Origin: Commensalibacter oyaizuii
GTDB taxonomy: Bacteria > Pseudomonadota > Alphaproteobacteria > Acetobacterales > Acetobacteraceae
Length of the DNA stretch: 64,000 bases
Assembly: GCF_029953265.1 (NCBI RefSeq)
Contig: NZ_JASBAO010000001.1
Coordinates: 434,001 to 498,000 of the forward strand
Direction: 5' to 3'
The notes below the pieces were generated by a model. The model saw nothing but the letters and a program-made list of their open reading frames with translations, was not told where the DNA came from and did not search any database. The translations under genes and the position numbers were made by a program. Positions within the stretch are counted from its first letter, which is position 1. The number at the start of each line of letters is the position of its first letter. This document shows positions 9,461-17,640 of the stretch, piece by piece.

Positions 9461-10503
9461 GGGTTAATGTCTTTAAAATGAATAGTACTTAACGCTCTTA
9501 ATCGTTCTGCTGCTTGTTCAGGGGTAATGTCGCGTTGAACTTGAGCCAGCATCTCATAACCGACAATAAATTTTTTTGTTGAAGCCGACCTTAGCAAAGG
9601 GGGATAAAAATGGGCATGTAATTGCCAATGCTGACGATTATCATTGTTAAACGGTGCACCATGCCAACCCATGGAATAAGGAAAAGAACAATTAAACAAA
9701 TTATCATATTTTATAGTCAGCTTTTTTAAGATAATCGCTAGATCTTTTTGTTGAGAGATAGTCAGTTCATTTAATCGACTGACTGTAAATTTAGGCAATA
9801 ATAAAATTTCAAATGGCCAAACCGCCCAATAAGGAACCAAAGCCACCCAATGCTCCTCTTCAACGACGATGCGTTCTTTGTTTTTTATTTCCTTTTGAAC
9901 ATAATCTAACAATAAAGAACTTTGATATTGCTTGTAATAAAGACGTTGGTTTTGATCTTCGTGTTGAATTTCATTGGGAATGAAATCACTGCTCCAAATT
10001 TGTCCATGGGGATGGGGATTGGAACATCCCATCATTGGTCCTTTGTTTTCAAAAATTTGTACCCATTGATAGGTTTTTCCCAAAACATTAAGTTGCTCTA
10101 TCCACGTGGCAATAATGGCTTCAATCGCAGTTTCTGTTAGTTCTGGTAACGTTTTGCTGTGGTCTGGGGAAAAACAAATTACTTTGCAACACCCGCGTAC
10201 ACTTTGAATTTTGAACAATGGATCTTGGTCTTGATTGTAAAAAGGGGTGTCAACCAAAAGGGCAGCAAAATCATTATCAAACACATAGGTTGATGTGTAA
10301 TCTGGATTAATATCCCCCGTTATTCTTGTGTTTCCAGCGCAAAGATAACAATTAGGATCGTGATGAACAATGGGTTTTAGGGCAGGGGCCTCTGTCTGCC
10401 CTTGCCATGGCCTTTTTGCCCGATGAGGCGAGACCAATACCCATTGATTGGTTAACGGGTTAAATCGTTGATGGGGATGATCAATGGGATTAAATTGTGT
10501 CAT
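9457..10503 (-). CDS. galT: galactose-1-phosphate uridylyltransferase
   Basis: GalT exchanges UMP between UDP-glucose and galactose-1-phosphate. The 348-residue protein starts [19 protein letters not shown], very close to the E. coli N-terminus. Zinc ligand positions Cys52, Cys55, His115 and His164 and the catalytic His166 (block SNPHPHGQ) fall at the same numbers as in E. coli GalT. The start at 10503 is chosen from this match and from the aaaggaaa ribosome site; an ATG at 10581 inside galE would add 26 unrelated residues. It sits between galE (19-base gap) and galK (4-base overlap). Confidence 0.97.
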   Translation of the reverse strand: MTQFNPIDHPHQRFNPLTNQWVLVSPHRAKRPWQGQTEAPALKPIVHHDPNCYLCAGNTRITGDINPDYTSTYVFDNDFAALLVDTPFYNQDQDPLFKIQSVRGCCKVICFSPDHSKTLPELTETAIEAIIATWIEQLNVLGKTYQWVQIFENKGPMMGCSNPHPHGQIWSSDFIPNEIQHEDQNQRLYYKQYQSSLLLDYVQKEIKNKERIVVEEEHWVALVPYWAVWPFEILLLPKFTVSRLNELTISQQKDLAIILKKLTIKYDNLFNCSFPYSMGWHGAPFNNDNRQHWQLHAHFYPPLLRSASTKKFIVGYEMLAQVQRDITPEQAAERLRALSTIHFKDINP

Positions 10504-10522
10504 GGTAATTTCCTTTGTGGAT

Positions 10523-11536
10523 TTAAACGTATCCTTGAGGGTTTTTACTTTGCCAATTCCAGGAATCTTTAACCATGTCATGTAAACTTAATTTGGTTTG
10601 CCAATTTAACATTTGTTTTGCTTTGGTTGAGTCTGCCCAGTAAGCAGCAAGGTCGCCCGCACGACGAGGGGCAAAATGCCATGCTAATTTCTTTCCAAAG
10701 ACTGCTTCAAATGCTTTAACCACTTCCAGAACACTATTTCCCTGACCCGATCCAAGGTTAAAGATATGGATCCCTTTATGGTTTTGATTATAGTTCAGTG
10801 CGGCTAGATGACCATCAGCCAAATCCATAACGTGAATATAATCACGAACGCAGGTACCATCTGGGGTTTCATAATCATCACCAAAGATTGCCAGAGATTC
10901 TCGTTTTCCGATAGCTACTTGTGTAATATAGGGCATCAAATTGTTGGGAATACCTTGGGGGTCTTCGCCCATTAATCCTGATGGATGGGCACCCACAGGG
11001 TTGAAATAGCGTAATAGGCTGATTGACCAATCTTGTTCTGCAATATTTAAATCTTGCAAAATTTTTTCAATTATTAATTTACTACGTCCATAAGGTTGGG
11101 TTGGTTCGCCAGTCTCCATTGTCTCAATATAGGGGACGATTGGCTGCGTTCCGTAAACTGTTGCTGATGAACTGAATATGATTTTTTTTATGTTGGCTTC
11201 ACGCAGTGTCTCAAACAGGATCAAAGAACCATATACATTGCTGTTATAGTATTCCAAAGGTTTATGAACAGATTCCCCTACTGCTTTTAATCCTGCGAAA
11301 TGGATAACGCTATTGATTTTGTTTTCATTAAATATTTTTAAAAGGAGCGGTTTATCCCTTATGTCACCCTTATAAAACTTTGGACGTTTTTGAGTAATTT
11401 GTTGGATACGATCTAGAACAATTTCTTTACTATTACATAGATTGTCAATAATTACGGGTTCGTATCCTTGATGAATTAACTGAACGCAGGTATGGCTGCC
11501 AATATAACCACATCCACCAGTAACTAAAATTTGCAT
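10523..11536 (-). CDS. galE: UDP-glucose 4-epimerase
   Basis: GalE interconverts UDP-galactose and UDP-glucose with bound NAD. The 337-residue SDR protein shows the NAD-binding [11 protein letters not shown] (6-16) and the catalytic Ser124/Tyr149/Lys153 set (FSSSATVYG and YGRSK), with numbering identical to E. coli GalE. It is the first gene of the galETK operon. The leader upstream holds an unusual interleaved pair of inverted repeats (see the regulatory entry at 11600-11652). Confidence 0.98.
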   Translation of the reverse strand: MQILVTGGCGYIGSHTCVQLIHQGYEPVIIDNLCNSKEIVLDRIQQITQKRPKFYKGDIRDKPLLLKIFNENKINSVIHFAGLKAVGESVHKPLEYYNSNVYGSLILFETLREANIKKIIFSSSATVYGTQPIVPYIETMETGEPTQPYGRSKLIIEKILQDLNIAEQDWSISLLRYFNPVGAHPSGLMGEDPQGIPNNLMPYITQVAIGKRESLAIFGDDYETPDGTCVRDYIHVMDLADGHLAALNYNQNHKGIHIFNLGSGQGNSVLEVVKAFEAVFGKKLAWHFAPRRAGDLAAYWADSTKAKQMLNWQTKLSLHDMVKDSWNWQSKNPQGYV

Positions 11537-11599
11537 AAATTTATGACCTTTTAAAATATATTTTAAAATAATTTATCTGTTACTATATACTGAAGTCAC

Positions 11600-11652
11600 T
11601 GAGGATGAAAATAACATTTAAAAGGGTATTGATCCTCAATAAAATGTTATTT
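11600..11652. promoter_or_regulatory. two interleaved inverted repeats in the galE / L,D-transpeptidase divergent region
   Basis: Arm pairs are tgaggat (11600-11606) with atcctca (11632-11638), 7 bp, and aaataacattt (11609-11619) with aaatgttattt (11642-11652), 11 bp. The arms alternate, so an RNA from either strand could fold as an H-type pseudoknot, or the DNA could bind a regulator at the 11-bp dyad. It lies 64 bases before galE and 21 bases before the divergent gene. Function is inferred only from position. Confidence 0.45.
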
Positions 11653-11673
11653 AATTGAGATTATATATATCGT

Positions 11674-12438
11674 ATGCTTCATAAACATGTTCCTATTATT
11701 GGCTGTCTTTTTGTTTCTGGATGTGCTGGTTCATACCCACAACCCGTTATGAAATGGCAAGAAAATCAGCAAATGCTTCTGGTTTTATCAAGTGATTGGA
11801 GCACAAACACAGGAATTTTATTAAAATTTCAATATCGTTCTCATCATTGGACTATGGAAGGGGCCCCAATTTCGGTTTCTTTAGGTAAGAATGGATCTGC
11901 TTGGGGGCTGGGACTGCATCCTTTTGTTCATCAAAATCCTATGAAAGTAGAAGGGGATCTAAAAAGCCCCGCTGGTATATTTGCATTGGGTAAAAGTTTT
12001 GGCTATGCTGCCCAAGTTCAATATTCATATCCATATTTTTCGACGACTGCTGATGATTTTTGTATCGATAATACCCAATCACAATATTACAATAAAATCG
12101 TTGATCGTCAGCAAATAAAAGGAAATATTGAATCATTATCCACCGAACCAATGCGCCGTGATTTGTATTTTAAAGGGGATTCATTATATAAACTAGGAAT
12201 AGTTGTTCATCACAACGATCAACGACTTTCAAAAGCGGGCAGTTGTGTCTTTGTGCATCTAAGGACAACACCAGATGCAACAACAGCAGGATGTACAGCA
12301 ATGAACGAACAAGATATGAATAACATATTAAGTTGGTTAAAGGCTGATCATCATCCTGTTATGGTTTTGTTGCCAGTCAGTGTTTATAATCAAAAGCAAC
12401 AAGAATGGAATTTGCCCAAAGTTATAACAGAGAAATAA
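11674..12438 (+). CDS. lipoprotein L,D-transpeptidase-family protein (YkuD fold)
   Basis: A 254-residue envelope protein. The N-terminus has a lipobox-like VSGC at residues 16-19, so it is probably a lipoprotein. The C-terminal half carries the YkuD-type catalytic arrangement HLRTTPDATTAGCTAM with His195 and Cys207; the usual S/T-x-G-C motif appears as TAGC. Such enzymes cross-link peptidoglycan or attach lipoproteins to it; this subgroup resembles secreted YkuD-like proteins of uncharacterised activity. No clear Shine-Dalgarno precedes the ATG. The stop codon is directly followed by the 3' CCA of the minus-strand tRNA-Arg gene. Confidence 0.82.
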   Translation: MLHKHVPIIGCLFVSGCAGSYPQPVMKWQENQQMLLVLSSDWSTNTGILLKFQYRSHHWTMEGAPISVSLGKNGSAWGLGLHPFVHQNPMKVEGDLKSPAGIFALGKSFGYAAQVQYSYPYFSTTADDFCIDNTQSQYYNKIVDRQQIKGNIESLSTEPMRRDLYFKGDSLYKLGIVVHHNDQRLSKAGSCVFVHLRTTPDATTAGCTAMNEQDMNNILSWLKADHHPVMVLLPVSVYNQKQQEWNLPKVITEK

Positions 12439-12515
12439 TGGTGCGCCCTGCTGGATTCGAACCAGCGGCCCACAGCTTAGAAGGCTGTTGCTCTATCCTG
12501 CTGAGCTAAGGGCGC
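12439..12515 (-). tRNA. tRNA-Arg (UCU)
   Basis: On the minus strand the sequence folds as a cloverleaf: 7-bp acceptor gcgccct/agggcgc, D-arm with agctcagc, anticodon arm acagc-cttctaa-gctgt giving anticodon TCT, and T-arm with ggttcgaatcc. The 3' CCA is encoded. It reads AGA codons, which an A/T-rich genome would use often. Confidence 0.96.
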
Positions 12516-12529
12516 TTAACTCTATATTT

Positions 12530-12838
12530 CTAATGGGTCCAGTTCATTTTACGATTGTTGTGAAAATTATCTTCATAATTTTTGACAACATAGCGCTCTT
12601 TTCCAGGCTCTTCAATATCATAAGCAATTGATTTCCGATTGGCATATTCAATTGCTTGTTCTTTGGTTTGAAAAGTGAGGTTTACCTGAGTCTGTGTATC
12701 GGAACTACCAACCCAACCTGTAACGGGATCGTGTGAACGAGCAGAGGATTGACCGTAATCAAGAACCCATACATGGCTGCGACTATTACCAGATTGAGTT
12801 ACTTTTCTGGGACGCTTGTAAATACGAGCCCTTGCCAT
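12530..12838 (-). CDS. NDUFS4-like accessory subunit of respiratory complex I
   Basis: A 102-residue protein of the 'ETC complex I subunit conserved region' family, the bacterial relative of mitochondrial NDUFS4 (18-kDa/AQDQ subunit). Typical features are the basic start MARARIYKRPRKVTQSG, the block WVLDYGQSSARSHDPVTGWVGS, the FQTKEQAIEYANR helix and the YNF/YEDNF-like tail (KNYEDNFHNNRKMNW). This small subunit is characteristic of alphaproteobacteria and mitochondria and stabilises the NADH-oxidising arm. It is flanked by two tRNA genes on the same strand. Confidence 0.93.
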   Translation of the reverse strand: MARARIYKRPRKVTQSGNSRSHVWVLDYGQSSARSHDPVTGWVGSSDTQTQVNLTFQTKEQAIEYANRKSIAYDIEEPGKERYVVKNYEDNFHNNRKMNWTH

Positions 12839-12893
12839 GAAATCCTCTTTGTTTTAACAGCATCTCTAATCCCTAGGGATTAGAGTTTATTAA

Positions 12894-12971
12894 TGGTCGG
12901 GGAGCCCGGATTCGAACCGGGGGCCTCTTGTACCCAAAACAAGCGCGCTAGCCAGGCTGCGCCACACCCCG
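12894..12971 (-). tRNA. tRNA-Pro (UGG)
   Basis: Minus-strand cloverleaf with acceptor cggggtg, D-arm gcgcagcctggctagcgcg, anticodon arm cttgt-tttgggt-acaag giving anticodon TGG, T-arm with ggttcgaatcc, and encoded CCA. The C1-G72 pair expected of tRNA-Pro sets the 5' end. Confidence 0.96.
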
Positions 12972-13030
12972 AATGAGTTTTTAATTAGATGGTTCTAGTA
13001 AATAAAGCAAGCCCTTTTTTGTAAAAATTT

Positions 13031-13504
13031 TTATTTTTTTGTGGATTTAACTAAAGGAGGTGCAAAAGCAGGTGCTGCGTCCCATGGAAATAAGATCCAG
13101 GTATCTTGTTGAACTTCCATTATAAATTCATCTGTAGAGGGTTTGCCTGCAGGCTTTGCATATAAACACGCGAAATAGGCCTTAGGTAATAATTTTTTTA
13201 TTGCTTGGGCGGTTATTCCCGAATCAACCAAATCATCAACAATCAAGAAGCCTTCGCCGTCACCAGCAACGGTTGGGTGCTTAATGATTTTAAGTTCCCC
13301 TTGAATTTCCTCATCATAACTAACGATAGAGACAGTTTCAATTAGTCGACATTCTAGTTCACGAGCAATAATTGCAGCAGGAATCATTCCTCCTCTAGTA
13401 ATAGCGACAATCCCTTTGAATTTTTTTGTGCTGACACGTTCAGCAAGTAGGCGGGCATCTTTGTGCAGTTGATCCCATGAAATGACCATGTAATTTGTTG
13501 TCAT
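13031..13504 (-). CDS. gpt: xanthine(-guanine) phosphoribosyltransferase
   Basis: Gpt salvages xanthine and guanine to XMP and GMP using PRPP. The 157-residue protein matches the E. coli Gpt layout: TWD-like start (VISWDQLHKDAR), GIVAITRGGMIPAAIIAREL, the SYD loop, the PRPP motif FLIVDDLVDSGITA and the C-terminal QDTWILFPWD block. The ATG at 13504 overlaps the stop of the upstream csaA-like gene by one base (TAATG), which supports this start over the longer frame to 13582. Confidence 0.95.
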   Translation of the reverse strand: MTTNYMVISWDQLHKDARLLAERVSTKKFKGIVAITRGGMIPAAIIARELECRLIETVSIVSYDEEIQGELKIIKHPTVAGDGEGFLIVDDLVDSGITAQAIKKLLPKAYFACLYAKPAGKPSTDEFIMEVQQDTWILFPWDAAPAFAPPLVKSTKK

Positions 13505-13827
13505 TAAAATAAAGAACCTCCGTTTGGAATACAGTAATCTGGTTGAATGGGGATTGAATATCCCGTGGTATCTGGCATACAAAGCAATATAGTATGTAAA
13601 ACTTTTCTATTTTTTTTGTAACCAGAAAAATCAATAATTGCACAAACATGTTTTTCCAATAGGGATTCTGCAGAAATATGAGGTGCTGTGCTTAATAAGC
13701 AATTTCTGATACCAATAATGGATCCGAAATTGACCTTTAATTCATAAGAACCTTTTAACGTATTTGGGGTGACATGAATGATTGTGCCTGCACGTACGTC
13801 AAAAGATAAGGAGGGCTGGATACTCAT
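13504..13827 (-). CDS. CsaA-like tRNA-binding-domain protein
   Basis: A 107-residue protein made only of an EMAP-II/Trbp111-type OB-fold. Diagnostic segments are FDVRAGTIIHV near the start, a central IGIRNCLLSTA strand, and the C-terminal PIQPDYCIPNGGSLF, which closely fits the '-PNGG-L-F' end of CsaA/YgjH proteins. CsaA has been described as a secretion-related chaperone with tRNA binding in Bacillus; the general role is structure-specific tRNA binding. It is the upstream partner of gpt in a TAATG-coupled pair. Confidence 0.85.
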   Translation of the reverse strand: MSIQPSLSFDVRAGTIIHVTPNTLKGSYELKVNFGSIIGIRNCLLSTAPHISAESLLEKHVCAIIDFSGYKKNRKVLHTILLCMPDTTGYSIPIQPDYCIPNGGSLF

Positions 13828-14460
13828 AATAGTCTATCTTTATATTCAGTTTGGATGAATAGCGATAAGGAAATCAGAATATAATAGAATGTCGATATAT
13901 TTGGAATAATATTATTATAATTAAAATATTATTTGTTTAAATGTGTTTAAATTTGTCTTCTTGTGCATAGAGATATATTTAAAAATATAGATGTGAAACT
14001 ATTTTCCACGGTAATAGGTCCTACTAATTTAATATGAGCAATTACCAGTGCTTTTTGGATAAGCGTTATACGATTCGAAAATTTTGTTTTGCAATAAAAT
14101 TTATATTTAGAACAACGAATTTAAAAATATTGCCTTGAGCACTGTTTGTTCTAGTTTTCTATGTGATTCATTCAATAGGTCTATTTCATAGCCTTACTGT
14201 GCCTCGCCCAGTTATATGCAATAAGCTCAGCTGTTGAGAGATAAAGCAGATTTAATAGCTCGGGCGTGGCATCATATTCAAATTCTAATTACTAGGCATG
14301 AGAATTAAAACAACGTTTATAGGAAGGTTTAACCTTGACAGTTGACCAAACCTTAACCAGCTTTCATTGCTAATATCATTTGGTTTATCCCATAGCAAGC
14401 CTTGGCAACAAGTAACCGTGGTTATAAGAATAGAGGACGGTTCTAAAGTAAGAAAAGACC
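13828..14460. other. A/T-rich stretch at island edge, no intact gene
   Basis: Between the csaA-like gene and the left inverted-repeat copy there is no open frame that I recognise. A minus-strand reading around 14200-14420 has short protein-like stretches broken by stops, possibly another decayed gene, but I could not place its family. The promoter of the csaA-gpt pair should lie at the left edge. Confidence 0.4.
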
Positions 14461-14837
14461 AATCTATTTATTAACTGGTTAACCGATAGAAATATCGATT
14501 ACATTTTTTCCTTCTACATTGACTTCTGCTTGTATTATTTTACAGATAATTGTATGTGCTTCATTAAGGATAAAGAAGAACCCTTTTGGTGCTGATTGAT
14601 GATCTAATTTGATACGGTTCATACCACTCTTTTAAATCGATTTTTAATCACGTCCAGTTGGATCGTATCGAACTGGACTATATATCATCTCTCGAAGTTT
14701 AGAGCCTATCAATAACCTAAAATTGTCTCTAGCTTGCTTTTGACAATTTGCGCCTGCATCTAAGAACTAATGGTGCCAATATGAGCATTTTGGACACCGT
14801 ATAGAACGGCCAAACCACGTTGGTTTAAGATATAGAG
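14461..14837 (-). repeat. left copy of a ~0.38-kb inverted repeat (decayed plasmid/phage-type gene)
   Basis: This stretch is the reverse complement of 28591-29135 with only scattered base differences; a 174-base segment of the right copy (about 28674-28848) is missing here. On the minus strand it reads ANCQKQARDNFRLLIGSKL, then MNRIKLDHQSAPKGFFF and NVIDISIG, with stops between. The coding product resembles conserved plasmid/phage hypothetical proteins, though I cannot name the family. The copy is truncated abruptly at 14460 and abuts the IS1595 relic at its other end. Confidence 0.85.
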
Positions 14838-14864
14838 TGCTGTCCGCACAGCACCCTCATATCA

Positions 14865-15430
14865 ATGTCATTAACCTCTTTCTTAATTTCAGTTTTAAAT
14901 CTAGACTGGGTCGAAAGGTAAATTTACTTATATATCGATGTAAATGTTTAAAACTTGTATTGATGAAATATTCCATAATAACCATGTTTTAATAAAGTCC
15001 GAAACTTTCGATACCATGTGTATGAACTGGGTCTTTTATATATTCGTCTATGGAGTGATCAACTGTTCTGGGTGTTGAAAGCCAGATTATCCTTTGTATC
15101 CAGTAAAATTGTCAGTAAATACTTGAGTATTCTGCTCTGTGTTACTTTTAATAAAGTTATGCAATGTTTTTGCTTTTGTATCGTCGATTGCTTGAGCAGT
15201 TACTTTGCCAATTGCTCCGTGTCCATAATACAATTTTTGAGATGTATGTTTATTCTTTTCTTTATCGCCAATAAAAGTTTTATCAACTTCTATAGTTTTA
15301 TCTAGTTGATCATTATCAGTCTTTTAAGATAACCAAGACTCTCTAATTTTTTGTGCTAGAAACCATGCGCTTTTTTAAGTAATTCCAAGTTGTTGAGCCA
15401 TCTGCGTAGATGGAATGCTTTGCAAGCCGT
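14865..15430 (-). pseudogene. relic of an IS1595-family transposase
   Basis: Minus-strand translation in shifting frames gives QMAQQLGITXKSAWFLAQKI, then TIEVDKTFIGDKEKNKHTSQ, a block ending in NTQVFTDNFTGYKG, and after more breaks HTHGIESF and FKHLHRYISKFTF. These are the order and wording of IS1595-group DDE transposases ('VDE-TYIGGKEKNKH', 'NGIESFW..LKRGYYG..H', 'KHL-RYVNEF-'). Several stops and frameshifts make it inactive. A short self-complementary end, gtgctgtccgcacagcac (14838-14855), sits at the boundary with the repeat copy and may be the element's terminus. Confidence 0.8.
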
Positions 15431-15589
15431 AGTCATTATATAATTAGAGTGTTAATTTTCGTAAAATTATATAATAAAAAACATATGAACTAAAAAATAA
15501 AGTAAGCAAACTGTAAGTTTAGGTAATTTTGATGGTACTAGATGTGGCATATTTAGTAATATTCGTGGCAAATTACTATCCCACAAGTC
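15431..15589. other. short noncoding stretch between two relics
   Basis: A/T-rich sequence with repeats of tatataatta type. No gene seen. It may be the lost 5' end of the IS1595 element. Confidence 0.35.
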
Positions 15590-16190
15590 TTAATCTTATA
15601 TATCTAATTCTTTGGCTTTTTTCCGATAATTCTTTTACAGCAGGTTCAATAACTTTTTGATTAATGATACCAAAGATTCTTTGATAGCTTTTTAGTAATT
15701 CCATTGCATGGTTGAAATCACCAATAGATATTTTTAACCATCGATAATGATTTTTATCGATTTGTTTTTGTTGTTCGAACAGCTCTAATAATCTCCGCGA
15801 ATAAATAAAACGTAATGCACAAGCTTGTTATAATTTATATTTGGTAAAGTGGCTCTAAAGTTCAAACAAATACGAAAAGAGAGCATCGTTAAATCTGAAA
15901 CGCACATATCTTTCTGTATCAAAATATTTATAGGCACTCAGCCAATTTATTCTTCCAATACCAACAGTTTTTTCATGGTAAGTTGTATAAGTAATATAGC
16001 GTTTCGAAATATTATTAACAGCTTCTTTCAATTGTCGATATGCTACAGAAGGCGTAATTTTAAAAATCTCAGAAGATTCATTCACTTTTAACAGTGAAGA
16101 ATTTAAAGAAAAATGGACCATCAACGAATAAATCAATTTCATTAAATAGCTATTCAGACTTAATAACTCTCTTGCCTGATAAAGTTCAAA
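15590..16190 (-). pseudogene. relic of a Rep_3 (RepB-type) plasmid replication initiator
   Basis: A single minus-strand frame reads FELYQARELLSLNSYL at about 16187, then VNESSEIFKITPSVAYRQLK, a GIGRINWLSAYKYFDTERY block and FNDALFSYLFEL. After a TAG (about 15859) and a TAA the same frame continues with QACALRFIYSRRLLELFEQQ and IINQKVIEPAVKELSEKS. This is the order of the two winged-helix domains of Rep_3 initiators ('YGI....AY..LK', 'RWVSS..Y..G...V.F...L.PYL.EL', 'FT.Y.L....ALRS.YSIRLYELL'). The in-frame stops break it with little or no frameshift. It lies about 40 bases beyond the lpd stop, so the acetoin operon may have come in on a plasmid. Confidence 0.75.
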
Positions 16191-16230
16191 TCATTACAAT
16201 TTCTGTATTTATTTGCGTCAGGTCTAAAAT

Positions 16231-17631
16231 TTAAACATGAATAGCTTTTTGCATCGCTGATAATATTGATTCATGCATCGCTTCAGAAAGAGTAGGATGA
16301 GAGAAAATGACATGTGTCAAATCTTCATCTGTTGCTTCTAATGTTTTGGCAATAGAAAAACCTTGGATCAGTTCTGTTACTTCGTGTCCTACCATATGAA
16401 CACCCAAAATTTCTCCAGTATCTTGATGTATAATAGTTTTAACGAATCCTATCGGATAACCTAAAGCAAGGGCTTTGCCATTTGCCTGAAATGGAAAATT
16501 TCCTATCTTGACAGGATACCTTTTTGCATTAGCTTGTTGTTCGGTCAAGCCAATACTGGCAACTTGTGGGTTAGTAAAAATACAACTAGGTATAAGCGTG
16601 CGATCAAGAGGATGTATATCATTTATACCTGCAATTTTTTCAACACATAAAATAGCCTCGTGGCTAGCTTTATGTGCCAAACAAGGTGCTCCTGCAACGT
16701 CTCCAACAGCATAAACACCAACGATATTTGTTCTGCACCACTGATCGGTTTTTATAAATCCTTTTTCAGTTCCCAATCCAAGTTTATTTAATTCTAAGCT
16801 TGTAAAGTTAGGACGAACGCCAATTGCAGATAAAACATGATCAACAGTAATTTCTTGTATTCCATCCAGTGTTTTAATTTCGCAAATCACTTGATCATTT
16901 TCAATAGTGATTTTTTCTAAGGACGTCTTTGTTAGAATATGTATTCCACGTTGCTCAAATTGTTGCTGTACATAATGTGCCACTTCGCGATCTTCTGTGG
17001 GCATAATTTGTGCTGCAATATCGATTAAAGTTACTTGCGAGCCAAGATCATTATATAAACTTGCAAACTCGCTACCAATTGCACCTGATCCAACAACTAG
17101 TAAAGATTTTGGTAATTGTTTTGGAATTAAAGCTTCTTTGTAACTCCACACATACTTACCATCAATGGGTAATTGAGGTAAGGTTGCAGGCTTTGACCCT
17201 GTTGCTACAATAATATGTGGAGCTGACAAAATTTTTGTTTCTCCTTTATTATTAATAATTTGTAACTTTTCTTTAGCTAAAAATTTAGCTGTTGCTGTAA
17301 ATAAAGTTACTTTATTTTTTTCTAATAAATAATTAATCCCTTGTACTAATTGCTGAGATACTTGACGACTATAGTCCACCAGCTTGCTCATATCAAAATC
17401 ATAATATTCTATGGAAAAACCAAACTGTTGAGCGTGTTGTATTTTTTGAGCAATTTCAGCACCTGCTAAGAGAGTTTTTGTTGGAATACATCCCCAGTTG
17501 AGACAAATACCCCCCAAGTGTTTTGCCTCAATAATAGCAGTTTTTAATCCTAACTGAGCTGCACGAATTGCAGCAACATATCCACCTGGCCCTGCGCCAA
17601 TAACGATTAAGTCAAATTTTGTATCTGTCAT
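16231..17631 (-). CDS. lpd: dihydrolipoyl dehydrogenase (E3) of the acetoin dehydrogenase complex
   Basis: E3 reoxidises dihydrolipoyl groups and passes electrons to NAD. The 466-residue flavoprotein has the FAD motif VIGAGPGGYVAA (10-20), redox-active Cys43 and Cys48 in GICLNWGCIPTK, the NAD motif VVGSGAIGSEFA and the C-terminal His445-Pro with Glu450 dyad. No extra lipoyl domain is present. It is the last gene of a four-gene unit, 9 bases after acoC, so it most likely serves that complex. Confidence 0.95.
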   Translation of the reverse strand: MTDTKFDLIVIGAGPGGYVAAIRAAQLGLKTAIIEAKHLGGICLNWGCIPTKTLLAGAEIAQKIQHAQQFGFSIEYYDFDMSKLVDYSRQVSQQLVQGINYLLEKNKVTLFTATAKFLAKEKLQIINNKGETKILSAPHIIVATGSKPATLPQLPIDGKYVWSYKEALIPKQLPKSLLVVGSGAIGSEFASLYNDLGSQVTLIDIAAQIMPTEDREVAHYVQQQFEQRGIHILTKTSLEKITIENDQVICEIKTLDGIQEITVDHVLSAIGVRPNFTSLELNKLGLGTEKGFIKTDQWCRTNIVGVYAVGDVAGAPCLAHKASHEAILCVEKIAGINDIHPLDRTLIPSCIFTNPQVASIGLTEQQANAKRYPVKIGNFPFQANGKALALGYPIGFVKTIIHQDTGEILGVHMVGHEVTELIQGFSIAKTLEATDEDLTHVIFSHPTLSEAMHESILSAMQKAIHV

Positions 17632-17640
17632 CTTATACTC

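Noticed and set aside
15018-15305. 95-codon open frame on the + strand
   Set aside because: It is antisense to the IS1595 transposase relic, whose minus-strand translation has clear family motifs.
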